Shown: in pieces, positions 56,001 through 63,759 of the stretch | Layout: each line of letters opens with the position of its first letter | Numbering within the stretch: the stretch's first letter is position 1 | Assembly (NCBI GenBank): GCA_028280885.1 | Contig: JANQKY010000060.1 | Span: 43,921 to 107,920 of the forward strand | Reading direction: 5' to 3' | DNA: 64,000 nucleotides | DNA from: Tepidamorphus sp. | Lineage (GTDB): Bacteria; Pseudomonadota; Alphaproteobacteria; Rhizobiales; Tepidamorphaceae | Notes under the pieces: model-generated | What the model was told of the DNA's origin: nothing | What the model saw: only the letters and a program-made list of their open reading frames with translations | Databases searched by the model: none | Position numbers and translations under genes: made by a program

Positions 56001-56273
56001 ATCAACTTCAACTTCTTCGACCGCGTCATCCAGGTCGGCGGCATCACCTCGGTGTGGTGGGTGCAGCTGTCGACGGCGGTGATCTCCGGGCTTGCCTTCT
56101 CGACGCTACTGACGCTGATCGTCATCCCGACCATGCTGGCGATGCCGTCGGTGTGGAAGGAGCGCTGGATCAACTGGCGCGAACGCCGCCGCGCCGGCGG
56201 CCCTGTCCGCCAGGACGATTCCGCGCCGCGCAGCGGCACGGCAAAGCCGTCCCTGCCGCAGGCGGCGGAGTAG
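53025..56273 (+). CDS. RND-family efflux pump
   Basis: A 1082-aa trimeric inner-membrane proton-driven pump. Two pseudo-repeats each with six helices and a large periplasmic loop. TM4 holds the proton-relay Asp in MLVDGAIVIVEYADRK; the second half has VVNNAIVLIDTYNRM. RND marks DANPDIDVPVFYVSVSQQG near the N-terminus and ITTIMGLVPMALQ near the end. The pump may start at ATG 53025 or 53028. Substrate is unknown: the sequence fits the HAE1-like drug/toxin class, and no heavy-metal residues were singled out. Confidence 0.92.
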   Translation: MMNALAGILSHRRTVLTLLVAMVGAGIMSYIGLPKDANPDIDVPVFYVSVSQQGISPEDAERLLVRPLETQLRGLDGLKELTGIASEGHAAVLMEFNIDFDKDAALADVRAKVDQAKAELPAEADEPQVFETNFSLTPTIIVTLSGNVPERTLLRHARRLQDEIEGIPTVLEANLVGHRDELLEIVIDATQLESYGISQDQLIRAVTANNQLVAAGFIDDGAGRFNVKVPGLFETASDVYGLPIKVVGDGVVTLSDIADIRRTFVDPTSFTRINGKPAISIQVVKRIGTNIIDNNAQVREVVAEETANWPDTIAIGYSLDQSKFINEVQGSLQSSIMTAIALVMIVVVAALGLRSALLIGLAIPTSFLIGFLILALVGMTVNMMVMFGLVLTVGMLVDGAIVIVEYADRKMAEGVERQKAYTMAAQRMFWPIFSSTATTLAAFLPMLLWPGVPGEFMSYLPIMVIIVLSAALITAMVFLPVLGSIIGRTAATPQQLEEAKKLSGDSHVDYSEIRGFTGVYVRFLKVVAGHPLGHIAVIAAAIGVAFSVFSYFGQHNAGVEFFVDEEPEQVIVFVRGRGNLSAFEQRDLVAEVEDEVMKVSGIKTVITTVNGESSGTGPGGVQDRPNDSIGELMIELKDYCCRRKAEEIFAEIRERTAPIAGTIIQITKIEGGPPTGKDVQLEVSGSDYDEVKRVAGLVRDHMETQMTGLRDIEDSRSLPGIEWELEVDRREAGRFGADVQSVGAMIQLVTNGILVGTYRPNDSDDEIDIRVRLPEDERNIDRLDTLRISTPDGMMPIRNFVERTAKPKVSEIERKNGRFAIDVKANVLSEQGILADDKVRELGAWLETQTFPTGIYTRFRGADEEQQESQAFLGKAAMAAMFIMFIILVTQFNSFYQTILTLSTVVMSVVGVLIGMLVTGQKFSVIMTGTGIVALAGIVVNNAIVLIDTYNRMRQNGLPGLEAVLRTCAQRLRPILLTTITTIMGLVPMALQINFNFFDRVIQVGGITSVWWVQLSTAVISGLAFSTLLTLIVIPTMLAMPSVWKERWINWRERRRAGGPVRQDDSAPRSGTAKPSLPQAAE

Positions 56274-56294
56274 GCCCTGGGGAGTAGGCCCTGG
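56267..56294. repeat. Tandem 14-mer duplication at the RND stop
   Basis: GGAGTAGGCCCTGG occurs twice head to tail. The first copy contains the TAG stop of the RND gene (56271-56273). Confidence 0.9.
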
Positions 56295-56310
56295 AGGGCC
56301 CCGCCACGAT

Positions 56311-56341
56311 CGCTCGAGCCACCCGCCGGCTCGGGCGAGCG
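56311..56341. terminator. Hairpin between convergent RND and Atm1 genes
   Basis: CGCTCGAGCC (56311-56320) can pair with GGCTCGGGCGAGCG (ending 56341), with one small bulge and a 7-base loop. It sits between the two stop codons and could stop transcription from both sides. No T run. Confidence 0.5.
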
Positions 56342-56343
56342 TC

Positions 56344-58347
56344 TCAGCGATCCTCGGGGATTGAATCCAGCCCCGCGTCGCGATCCGGATCCGCTTCCAC
56401 CTCATGTGCCGGATCCAGCGCCGCGACGATGCGGCCCTGCTTCTCGCGGTTGAGATCGAGATAGCCTTCCCGGTCGCCCTCGACGGTTTCCTTGAGCCGC
56501 TCGGCGGCCTCGGCGGCCTCGCGCTGGCGGTTCCACATGCCGGCATAGACGCCGGCCTTCTCGAGCAGGTCGGGATGGGTGCCCCGCTCGACGATCTGTC
56601 CCTTTTCCAGCACGATGATCTCGTCGGCGTCGATGATGGTCGACAGCCGGTGCGCGATGACCAGCGTCGTGCGGCCCGACGAGACGACGCCGAGCGCGGT
56701 CTGGATTTCCTTTTCCGTATGGGTGTCGAGCGCCGAGGTCGCCTCGTCGAGGATCAGGATCGGCGGGCTCTTCAGGATCGTGCGGGCGATCGCGACGCGC
56801 TGCTTTTCGCCGCCCGACAGTTTCAGGCCGCGTTCGCCGACCTCGGTCTCGTAGCCCTGCGGCAGGGTCTCGATGAACCGGTCGATCTGGGCGAGCTTCG
56901 CCGCCTCGACGATCTCCTCACCGGCCGCGTCCGGCCGGCCGTAGCCAATATTGTAGCGGATCGTGTCGTTGAACAGCACGGTGTCCTGCGGAACCATGCC
57001 GATCGCGGCACGCAGCGAGGCCTGGGTCACGTCGCGGATATCCTGGCCGTCGATCGTCACCGCGCCGCCGGCGATGTCGTAGAAGCGGAACAGGATGCGC
57101 GAGATGGTCGACTTGCCCGCCCCGCTCGGGCCGACGATCGCGACCATCCTGCCCGCCGGCACGGTGAAACTCACGCCCTTCAGGATCGGCCGGTCGGGCT
57201 CGTAGCAGAAGGAGACGGCGTTAAAGCGGATCGTCCCGTCGGCGACGGCAAGCGGCTTGGCGTCCGGCTTGTCGGCGATCTCGGGGTTCTGGTCGAGCAG
57301 GTCGAACATCGCCTCGATGTCGACGAGCCCCTGCTTCAGCTCCCGGTACATGGTGCCGAGGAAGTTGAGCGGGATATAGAGCTGGATCAACAGCGCGTTG
57401 ATCATCACGAAGTCGCCCGGCGTCTGCGCGCCGGAGACGACCGCGCGGGCCGACATCACCATGCAGACGATCATGCCGGTGGTGAAGATCAGCGCCTGGC
57501 CGAAATTCAGGGAGGCGAGCGACGTGCGCGTCTTGATCGCGGCGACCTCGTAGCCCGCCATCGCGCCGTCGAAGCGGTCGGCCTCCATGCGCTCGTTGCC
57601 GAAATACTTGACCGTCTCGTAGTTCAACAGGCTGTCGATCGCCTTGAAGCTCGCGTCGTTGTCGGATTCGTTCATCTCGCGGCGGATCGCGATGCGGCGG
57701 TTGCTGGCGATGACCGTGAAGGCCAGATAGACCGCGATCATGACGAGCAGCACGGCCAGATAGGTCAGATCGAACTGTAGCGCGACGACGACGGCGACCA
57801 GCGCGAATTCCAGGATGGTGGGCACCAGCGCCATCAGCGCCAGGCGGACGATCTCCTCGATGCCCTTGGTGCCGCGCTCGATGACGCGGCTCATGCCGCC
57901 GGTGCGCCGCTCCAGATGGAAGCGCAGCGACAGGGCGTGCATGTGCTCGAAGGTCTTGTAGGCGAGCGTGCGCACCGCGTGCTGGGCGACCCGGGCAAAC
58001 AGCGCGTCGCGCAGTTGCGTGAAGCCGGCCATGGCGATGCGGGCGACGCCATAGGCGATGACCAGCGCGGCCGGCACGGCCATGAACATGAGCCACGGCG
58101 GAACCTGCGCGTCGAATTCGCCTGGAACCGTCAGTTCGTCGACGGCCCATTTGTAGGTATAGGGAATGAGGACGGTGACGACCTTGGCTACCACCAGGCA
58201 GAGCAGCGCGTAGAAGGCGCGCCACTTCAGGTCCGCGCGCCCGTCCGGCCAGATATAGGGCCAGAGGTCACGCAGGACGGCGAGTGTCGAGGCATCGGCC
58301 CGGATACGCAGGCCGCGGGCCGGGGGTGATAACGTGTCGTCCGTAAT
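56344..58347 (-). CDS. Atm1/ABCB7-type ABC exporter with apparent ATT start
   Basis: A fused permease-ATPase of about 667 aa, exporting glutathione or sulfur species and metal conjugates from the cytoplasm. Membrane domain: YTYKWAVDELTVPG, RVAQHAVRTLAYKTFEHMHA and LSLRFHLERRTGGMSRVIERG are the Atm1 glutathione-site marks. NBD: Walker A VGPSGAGKST, signature LSGGEKQR, Walker B LILDEATSALD. The usual N-terminal LRDLWPYIWPDGRADLKWR is encoded upstream of the first GTG (58194) with no ATG, GTG or TTG in the frame. The reading ATT-ACG-GAC-GAC (58345-58347) would give MTDDT. An ATT initiation or an ATG-to-ATT mutation is likely. Confidence 0.85.
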   Translation of the reverse strand: MTDDTLSPPARGLRIRADASTLAVLRDLWPYIWPDGRADLKWRAFYALLCLVVAKVVTVLIPYTYKWAVDELTVPGEFDAQVPPWLMFMAVPAALVIAYGVARIAMAGFTQLRDALFARVAQHAVRTLAYKTFEHMHALSLRFHLERRTGGMSRVIERGTKGIEEIVRLALMALVPTILEFALVAVVVALQFDLTYLAVLLVMIAVYLAFTVIASNRRIAIRREMNESDNDASFKAIDSLLNYETVKYFGNERMEADRFDGAMAGYEVAAIKTRTSLASLNFGQALIFTTGMIVCMVMSARAVVSGAQTPGDFVMINALLIQLYIPLNFLGTMYRELKQGLVDIEAMFDLLDQNPEIADKPDAKPLAVADGTIRFNAVSFCYEPDRPILKGVSFTVPAGRMVAIVGPSGAGKSTISRILFRFYDIAGGAVTIDGQDIRDVTQASLRAAIGMVPQDTVLFNDTIRYNIGYGRPDAAGEEIVEAAKLAQIDRFIETLPQGYETEVGERGLKLSGGEKQRVAIARTILKSPPILILDEATSALDTHTEKEIQTALGVVSSGRTTLVIAHRLSTIIDADEIIVLEKGQIVERGTHPDLLEKAGVYAGMWNRQREAAEAAERLKETVEGDREGYLDLNREKQGRIVAALDPAHEVEADPDRDAGLDSIPEDR

Positions 58348-58443
58348 CGTGCTGTTCCGCTTGTCGGGGGTTAGGGACAGAGGCTTGACAGGTCGGTCCC
58401 TAAGCGGTCCGGCTATTTCGATATTTATAGAATATAGGCTTTG

Positions 58444-58466
58444 AAAGCGGCTTCGTCAGCCGCTTT
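58444..58466 (-). terminator. Hairpin terminator over the LysM gene stop
   Basis: Perfect 9-bp arms AAAGCGGCT (58444-58452) and AGCCGCTTT (58458-58466) with a 5-base loop containing the stop of the LysM gene. The minus strand reads TTTC right after the stem. The sequence just beyond (58405-58440) is AT-rich with a TATAAA and may be the promoter of the Atm1-type gene. Confidence 0.7.
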
Positions 58467-60180
58467 GATCGTTTTCGCCTTCCAGCACGGGAATCGTGAA
58501 GACCTGGCCGGGATAGATCCGGTGCGGATTGCGGATCTGGTTGCGGTTGGCCTCGTAGATCACCGAGTGGCGGACGCCGCGGCCATAGATCTTGCGGGCG
58601 ATGCGCCACAGATTGTCGCCGCGCGCGATCACCACGACGGCGGTGCCGACACCCGCGCCGCCCGCGCCTCCGCTTGCCGACCCCGCGCCGGCGCCGCCGG
58701 CCCGCGAGACGATATTGACCGTCCGGGCGCCATCCGCACCGCCCGCCTCCTCCTCGGCGATCGTCATCACCCGGTCGAACCTGACCTCGGCGCGCGAGGT
58801 CACGTCGCCCTCCTCGTCGACGACATCGGCACGCACCGTGTAGCGCCCCGGCGGCATCTCACGCGTCTCCGACAGGGTCCAGCGGCCATCCTCGTCGGTC
58901 TCGACGTCGTCGAGACGCTCGTTGTTCATGTAGACACGGACCGCATCGCCCGGCTCGGCCTGGCCGCCGAGCATGAGACTGCCGGGATCCTCGATCTCCA
59001 CCGTCTCGATCGTCACGGCGCCCTGCGGCACCGGCCGGTCGTCCTGTTGGGCCGCCGGGCTCTCATCGTCTTCCGCGGGCTCGGTGCGGGCCGGCGGACT
59101 GTCGTCCTGCGTGTCCTGCGTTGCCCCGTCGTCCCGCGAGGCGGCCGGTTCGTCGCGATCACCGCCATCCGACCCGTCCGAAAGGGCGGCCTGTTCCTGC
59201 CGACCGGAGGGGGCCGGCTCGGTGCCGGCCGTTGTCGACGTCTCCTGCCGAGAGGCATCATCGTCCCGGGCTGTAGCGGCGGATTGCGATGAGGCGGGCT
59301 GAGATAGGGCCTGGTCCGTCTGTTCCTCACCCGCCTGGTCCGTGCCTGCTGCTGGCTCATCGCGCTGCTCGCCGGCCTGTGCGGCGGTGCGGGCGGTATC
59401 CGTCGTGTCGGATTCCGTTGCGCCAGTATCTGCCGCCCCGGTATCCGTGGCCGCGGCGCGGGTCTCGCCCGAACCATCCGCCTCGCGCGTCGCGTCGCCG
59501 CCCTGCCGCGCATCCGTGTCCGCAGCCCCATTGGCCTGCCGCGATGCCGGCGGCTCGGCCTTATCGCCAAGGTCCTGCTTGTCTTCCGATCCCGCATCCG
59601 GCGCGACGGCGGCGACCACCGTCTGCGATGGCGCTTCGGCCTCCGGTTCCGGCTTCTGCAACACCTGGGTCGGCTCGCCGGGACGGGTCACCGCGACGAG
59701 CGGTGTTTCATCCGGCGCCTCGATGATGATCGTCGCCCGGTCGCCCTCCACCGGTGTACCATCGCCGTTCTCGCCGGTTGCCTTGAGCGCCAGGTCGTAG
59801 CTGCCCGGCGGCAGGGCCTGGTCGGCGACCATCGCCCACTCGCCGTCGATATTGGCATCGGCCTCGGCAAGCGCCTCGGCCTCGTTCATCAGCCAGACAC
59901 GCGCGCCGGCGGATGACTGGCCCGCCGCGACGATCTCGCCGGTCGGCTCGACCCGGACGATGTCGAAGGTCGGCGGGATCGCGGCTGCCGTCCCGTCTTG
60001 CGCGCCCTCTCCGGACGCCCCGGCGGTCCGCGCTTCGTCGGTGGACGGCGTTTCCGTACCCTGGTCGGCGGTCTCGGCCGGGGCCGGCCCCCGCGTTGCC
60101 TGGTGCAGGCCATAGCCGGCCGCGCCGACGACCGCCAGGATCGCGACGATGATCAGAATTGGTTTCAGTTGACTGCTCAT
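58456..60180 (-). CDS. Membrane-anchored LysM protein with long acidic linker
   Basis: A 574-aa protein. One N-terminal membrane helix (IILIIVAILAVVGAAGYGL-like, residues 7-25). Residues ~60-180 and ~385-470 hold repeated Ig-like folds (IVRVEPTGEIVAAGQSSAGA and LMLGGQAEPGDAVRVYM). Between them (~190-385) is a Thr/Ala/Asp/Glu/Gln-rich disordered linker with no domain. The C-terminal 55 residues are a LysM domain (VVIARGDNLWRIARKIYGRG, then NPHRIYPGQVFTIP) that binds peptidoglycan. Topology: cytoplasmic anchor, periplasmic body. Often these proteins support cell-wall processes. Divergent from the LOG gene. Confidence 0.85.
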   Translation of the reverse strand: MSSQLKPILIIVAILAVVGAAGYGLHQATRGPAPAETADQGTETPSTDEARTAGASGEGAQDGTAAAIPPTFDIVRVEPTGEIVAAGQSSAGARVWLMNEAEALAEADANIDGEWAMVADQALPPGSYDLALKATGENGDGTPVEGDRATIIIEAPDETPLVAVTRPGEPTQVLQKPEPEAEAPSQTVVAAVAPDAGSEDKQDLGDKAEPPASRQANGAADTDARQGGDATREADGSGETRAAATDTGAADTGATESDTTDTARTAAQAGEQRDEPAAGTDQAGEEQTDQALSQPASSQSAATARDDDASRQETSTTAGTEPAPSGRQEQAALSDGSDGGDRDEPAASRDDGATQDTQDDSPPARTEPAEDDESPAAQQDDRPVPQGAVTIETVEIEDPGSLMLGGQAEPGDAVRVYMNNERLDDVETDEDGRWTLSETREMPPGRYTVRADVVDEEGDVTSRAEVRFDRVMTIAEEEAGGADGARTVNIVSRAGGAGAGSASGGAGGAGVGTAVVVIARGDNLWRIARKIYGRGVRHSVIYEANRNQIRNPHRIYPGQVFTIPVLEGENDQSG

Positions 60181-60443
60181 ATGTCCCCGGCTGATCCTGC
60201 AGGTATCGGGGGCATGCGGCGCCCGACAAAGATGAGTGGCCCGGCGCTCACGCCGTGGCCTTCACGCCGAACACCACGCCCTGGTAGCCACGCTTCGGGC
60301 GCCATGCCTCGATTGCTATTGCGTGGCCCATGGCCGCGCGTTCGGTCAAGCCGCATCCTGCCGTTTCTCGTTATATCGTGACGAAAGAAAGAACAAGACC
60401 GTTCACGCTTGACGGATTTGGCCCGGGTGTGGCTGATGGCGCT

Positions 60444-61046
60444 ATGAGTGAGATTAGGAACATCTGCGTTTATTGCGGCTCGAGTGACGGCCGCGATCCC
60501 GCGTTCAGGGCGGCGGCCGACGATTTCGGCCGCCTGCTTGCCGAGAGCGGTGTCGGCCTCGTCTATGGCGGCGGCAGCCTCGGCCTGATGGGAACGACGG
60601 CCCGCGCCGTCCTGCGCCATGGCGGCCAAGTCACTGGCATCATACCGGAATTCCTGACCGAGCGCGAACGCATGCTGCGCGACGTCCAGGAGCTGATCGT
60701 TACCGAGGACATGCATGAGCGCAAGCGGCTGATGTTCGACCGCTCCGACGCCTTCGTCGCCCTGCCCGGCGGCATCGGCACGCTGGAGGAGACGGTCGAG
60801 ATGCTGACCTGGGGCCAGCTCGGCCGCCATGCCAAGCCGGTCGTTCTCGCCAATGTGAACGGCTACTGGGACCCGCTCTGCCAACTCTTCGGCCACATGC
60901 GCGACGAGGTCTTCATCCGCGCCGATCTCGATATCGGCTATCTCGTCGTTGATTCGGTCGACGAGATCATCCCGCGCGCGCGTGCGGCGGTGGCGGGGCT
61001 TCAGCCCGGCGAGATCGCCGACGAGGGGCTGGCGGAGCGGATGTAG
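60444..61046 (+). CDS. LOG-family nucleotide 5'-monophosphate phosphoribohydrolase
   Basis: A 200-aa enzyme of the LOG (lonely guy) family that frees cytokinin-like or purine bases from their 5'-monophosphates. Motifs: N-terminal VYCGSSDGRDP, nucleotide loop VYGGGSLGLMGT, and the catalytic PGGIGTLEETVE with MHERKRLM before it. Start ATG 60444 gives the family N-terminus (MSEIRNICVYCGS); an upstream in-frame ATG at 60330 would add 38 non-conserved residues. Stands alone, convergent with cimA by 22 bp. Confidence 0.9.
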   Translation: MSEIRNICVYCGSSDGRDPAFRAAADDFGRLLAESGVGLVYGGGSLGLMGTTARAVLRHGGQVTGIIPEFLTERERMLRDVQELIVTEDMHERKRLMFDRSDAFVALPGGIGTLEETVEMLTWGQLGRHAKPVVLANVNGYWDPLCQLFGHMRDEVFIRADLDIGYLVVDSVDEIIPRARAAVAGLQPGEIADEGLAERM

Positions 61047-61068
61047 GGGCGTTGCGGGGCCGGTATCG

Positions 61069-62694
61069 CTACACCGCGATCGGCGCAGCAACCGCACGCG
61101 CCGGTTCCGCACCCGACCGCAGCAGCTTCCACGTAATCGAATCGACCAGCGCCTGGAACGAGGCATCGACGATGTTGGGCGACACGCCGACCGTCGACCA
61201 GCGGTTGCCGTCCTTATCGCGGCTTTCGATCAGAACGCGGGTCGTGGCGCCGGTACCACCGTTCAGGATGCGCACCTTGTAGTCGGCAAGCTCGAGATCG
61301 GCGATGAAACCCTGGAAGCGACCGAGATCCTTGCGCAGCGCCTGATCGAGCGCGTTGACGGGGCCGTTGCCCTCGCCGACCGACATCAGCGTCTCACCGT
61401 CGACCGTGATCTTGACGGTCGCCTCGGAGACCGTGACCAGCTCACCGATGGCGTTGTAGCGCCGCTCGACCAGCACGCGGAAACTCTCGATGCGGAAATA
61501 GTCCGGCACCGCGCCGAGCCGGCGCCGCGCCAGCAGTTCGAACGAGGCATCGGCGGCCTCATAGGCCCAGCCGTCGGCCTCGCGGCGCTTGACCTCGTCG
61601 AGCAGGGCGCCGACGCGCGGATCGTCGCGGTCGACCGCGACACCCAGCCGGTTCAACTCGGCAAGCAGGTTGGACCGCCCGGCCTGATCGGAGACCAGGA
61701 CATGGCGCGTGTTGCCGACCGTTTCGGGCGCGACATGCTCGTAGGTCGCCGGGTCCTTGAGGATCGCGGAGGCGTGCAGGCCGGCCTTGGTGGCGAACGC
61801 CGCCTCGCCGACATAGGGCGCCTGGCGGGCCGGGGCGCGGTTCAGGAGCTCGTCGAAGGCGCGCGAGACCTGGGTGACCTGGGCAAGGGCGGCGTCATCG
61901 ACGCCGGTTTCAAAGGCGCTCGCATAGGCGGATTTGAGCTTCAGGGTCGGGATCAGCGAGATCAGATTGGCATTGCCGCAGCGCTCGCCGATGCCGTTCA
62001 GCGTTCCCTGGATCTGGCGGACGCCGGCGCGCACGGCGGCGAGCGAATTGGCGACCGCGTTGCCGGTATCGTCATGGGCGTGAATGCCGAGCCGGTCGCC
62101 CGGCACGTGTTCGGCGACATCGGCGACGATCCGTTCGATCTCGTCGGGCAGTGTGCCGCCATTGGTGTCGCACAGCACGACCCAGCGGGCGCCGGCTTCA
62201 TGCGCCGCCGTTGCGCAGGCAAGCGCATAGTCGCGATTGGCCTTGTAGCCGTCGAAAAAATGTTCGCAATCGATCATCGCCTCCTTGTCGCGGGCAAGGA
62301 TCGCGGCGACCGACTCGGAGATGCCCTCGAGATTTTCCTCAAGCGTGGTGCCCAGCGCGACGGTGACGTGAAAGTCCCAGGTCTTGGCGACCAGGCAGAT
62401 CGCGTCGGCGGCGGAGTCGAGCACCGAGACGAGGCCCGGATCGTTCGACAGCGACCGCCCTGCCCGCTTGGTCATGCCGAAGGCGGTAAACTTGGCGGTT
62501 TGCGTCCGTTTCTTAGCGAAGAAATCCGTGTCGGTCGGATTGGCGCCGGGCCAGCCGCCCTCGACATAGTCGATCCCGAGGCGCTCGCAGAGGCTGGCGA
62601 TCAGGATCTTGTCCTCGACGGAAAAGTCGATGCCCGGCGTCTGCTGGCCGTCGCGCAGGGTCGTGTCGAAGAGATAGAGGCGGTCTTGCGTCAT
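61069..62694 (-). CDS. cimA: (R)-citramalate synthase (CimA-type)
   Basis: A 541-aa DRE-TIM metallolyase making citramalate from pyruvate and acetyl-CoA for isoleucine. N-terminal catalytic motif FDTTLRDGQQTPGIDFS, metal-site IHAHDDTGNAVANS, and GTLNGIGERCGNAN. The C-terminal domain (residues ~400-530; VSEATVKITVDGE and VRILNGGTGATTRVLIES) is the LeuA-type regulatory domain. Length and DTTLRDGQQTPG separate it from LeuA/NifV (about 380-520 aa). ATG overlaps the stop of the GFA gene (ATGA). Confidence 0.9.
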   Translation of the reverse strand: MTQDRLYLFDTTLRDGQQTPGIDFSVEDKILIASLCERLGIDYVEGGWPGANPTDTDFFAKKRTQTAKFTAFGMTKRAGRSLSNDPGLVSVLDSAADAICLVAKTWDFHVTVALGTTLEENLEGISESVAAILARDKEAMIDCEHFFDGYKANRDYALACATAAHEAGARWVVLCDTNGGTLPDEIERIVADVAEHVPGDRLGIHAHDDTGNAVANSLAAVRAGVRQIQGTLNGIGERCGNANLISLIPTLKLKSAYASAFETGVDDAALAQVTQVSRAFDELLNRAPARQAPYVGEAAFATKAGLHASAILKDPATYEHVAPETVGNTRHVLVSDQAGRSNLLAELNRLGVAVDRDDPRVGALLDEVKRREADGWAYEAADASFELLARRRLGAVPDYFRIESFRVLVERRYNAIGELVTVSEATVKITVDGETLMSVGEGNGPVNALDQALRKDLGRFQGFIADLELADYKVRILNGGTGATTRVLIESRDKDGNRWSTVGVSPNIVDASFQALVDSITWKLLRSGAEPARAVAAPIAV

Positions 62695-63230
62695 CGGGTT
62701 TCCTTCGCGGCTTCCGCGTCCGGCCCGGCTTCGGTGTCCGGCCCTGCCGGCGGCCAGGCTTGCGTGTCGTGATCCGGGTGCTGGTGGCTGGTCGCCCGGA
62801 TCGCGGCGATTTCATCGGGATTTCCGGCCTGTTCGCTCGTCGCGGCGGGCAATCCGTCGAGCGTGGCGAACCAGGGCATGCGGCTTTCGGTTCCGATCTG
62901 CCGTTCGGGCGCGAGCGTGCCCGGATCATCGAAGCTGCAGATCGCGACGGAGAGGTGATCGCTATCGTCATCCTCGCAGGTGAGCGGCGTGCCGCAATCC
63001 GCGCAGAACCCGCGCTGCACCGTCTGCGAGCTGCGGAACCGGGCAATGCGCCCGCGCGTCACCGCGAAATCCGCGTGCCGTACGTTCGCCAGCGCCGCGA
63101 ACGGGCCGCCGAACGCCTTCTGGCACATCCGGCAATGGCAGATATGGGGATAGACCGGATCGGCCTGGACGGCGAAGCGCACGGCGCCGCACTGGCACCC
63201 GCCGGTCATGCGTGGATTGCCGTGGACCAT
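62691..63230 (-). CDS. GFA-family zinc protein (glutathione-dependent formaldehyde-activating type)
   Basis: A 179-aa protein with the Gfa/CENP-V zinc fold. Zinc cysteines are in GGCQCGAVRF (two), CHCRMCQ (three) and GFCADCGTPL (two). The core is ~130 residues; a 45-residue Ala/Pro/Asp-rich tail is unusual. Start ATG 63230 has GAGGGAC upstream; ATG 63209 is possible. The family includes Gfa, which helps make S-hydroxymethylglutathione, but most members have no proven activity. It is tightly coupled to cimA. A link to formaldehyde from tdm is possible, but distance is 50 kb. Confidence 0.85.
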   Translation of the reverse strand: MVHGNPRMTGGCQCGAVRFAVQADPVYPHICHCRMCQKAFGGPFAALANVRHADFAVTRGRIARFRSSQTVQRGFCADCGTPLTCEDDDSDHLSVAICSFDDPGTLAPERQIGTESRMPWFATLDGLPAATSEQAGNPDEIAAIRATSHQHPDHDTQAWPPAGPDTEAGPDAEAAKETR

Positions 63231-63240
63231 GCCGCGTCCC

Positions 63241-63375
63241 TCACACCAGCCCGTACCACCACAGCGCGACCAGCACCGCGAGGACGATGATCGCGACCTT
63301 CAGCACGATGTAGCCGATCCAGCGGCGCGGAAACGGCGTGTCGTCGTGCCAGCTGTGTTTGGGGTCGTCGGTCAT
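63241..63375 (-). CDS. 44-aa single-helix membrane peptide
   Basis: Short frame from ATG 63373-63375 to TGA 63241-63243. The N-terminal 19 residues are polar (MTDDPKHSWHDDTPFPRR), followed by a hydrophobic helix of about 22 residues (IVLKVAIIVLAVLVALWWYG). AGGGAAG stands 9 bases before the ATG. It lies between the DUF559 gene (4-bp gap) and the GFA gene (10-bp gap), all on the minus strand. Function unknown. Confidence 0.7.
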   Translation of the reverse strand: MTDDPKHSWHDDTPFPRRWIGYIVLKVAIIVLAVLVALWWYGLV

Positions 63376-63379
63376 TTGA

Positions 63380-63706
63380 TCATCTTCCCTCGGAAGTCGT
63401 GCGGCTTTGCGTTTTCGTCGACGTCACCGCTTCGAAGAGCGCATCGGTGACGCTCTCGGACCTGGCCAGGATGTCGTTGTTCCAGAAGCGCAGGACCCGG
63501 AAGCCGTTTTCGGCGAACCAGCGGTCCCGTCGCCGGTCGGCCGGATTGTCGGCATGCTGCGATCCGTCCGCCTCGATGACCAGCCGGTGGCTCAGCGAAA
63601 CGAAATCGGCGATGTAGGGGCCCAGCGGCACCTGACGCCGGAATTTTGCGGCGGCGAAACGCCGGCCCCGCAGCATCGTCCACAGTTTTCGCTCCGCGTC
63701 GGTCAT
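63380..63706 (-). CDS. DUF559 endonuclease-like protein (Vsr-type fold)
   Basis: A 108-aa protein from ATG 63704-63706. The DUF559 core shows AERKLWTMLRGRRF, FRRQVPLGPYIADFVSLSHR, the catalytic-site-like VIEADGSQHAD (E-D-x-x-Q-H) and FRVLRFWNNDILA. This family has a restriction-endonuclease/Vsr-like fold; function is unproven. The frame stays open upstream, through REP-type repeat copy C to the window end, so a longer N-terminus of 98 residues encoded by the repeat is possible. The family N-terminus (TARKNARALRRAM) lies partly upstream of this ATG. Confidence 0.8.
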   Translation of the reverse strand: MTDAERKLWTMLRGRRFAAAKFRRQVPLGPYIADFVSLSHRLVIEADGSQHADNPADRRRDRWFAENGFRVLRFWNNDILARSESVTDALFEAVTSTKTQSRTTSEGR

Positions 63707-63759
63707 CGCGCGGCGCAGCGCCCGGGCGTTCTTCCTGGCGGTGGAAGACGGATAGGCCG

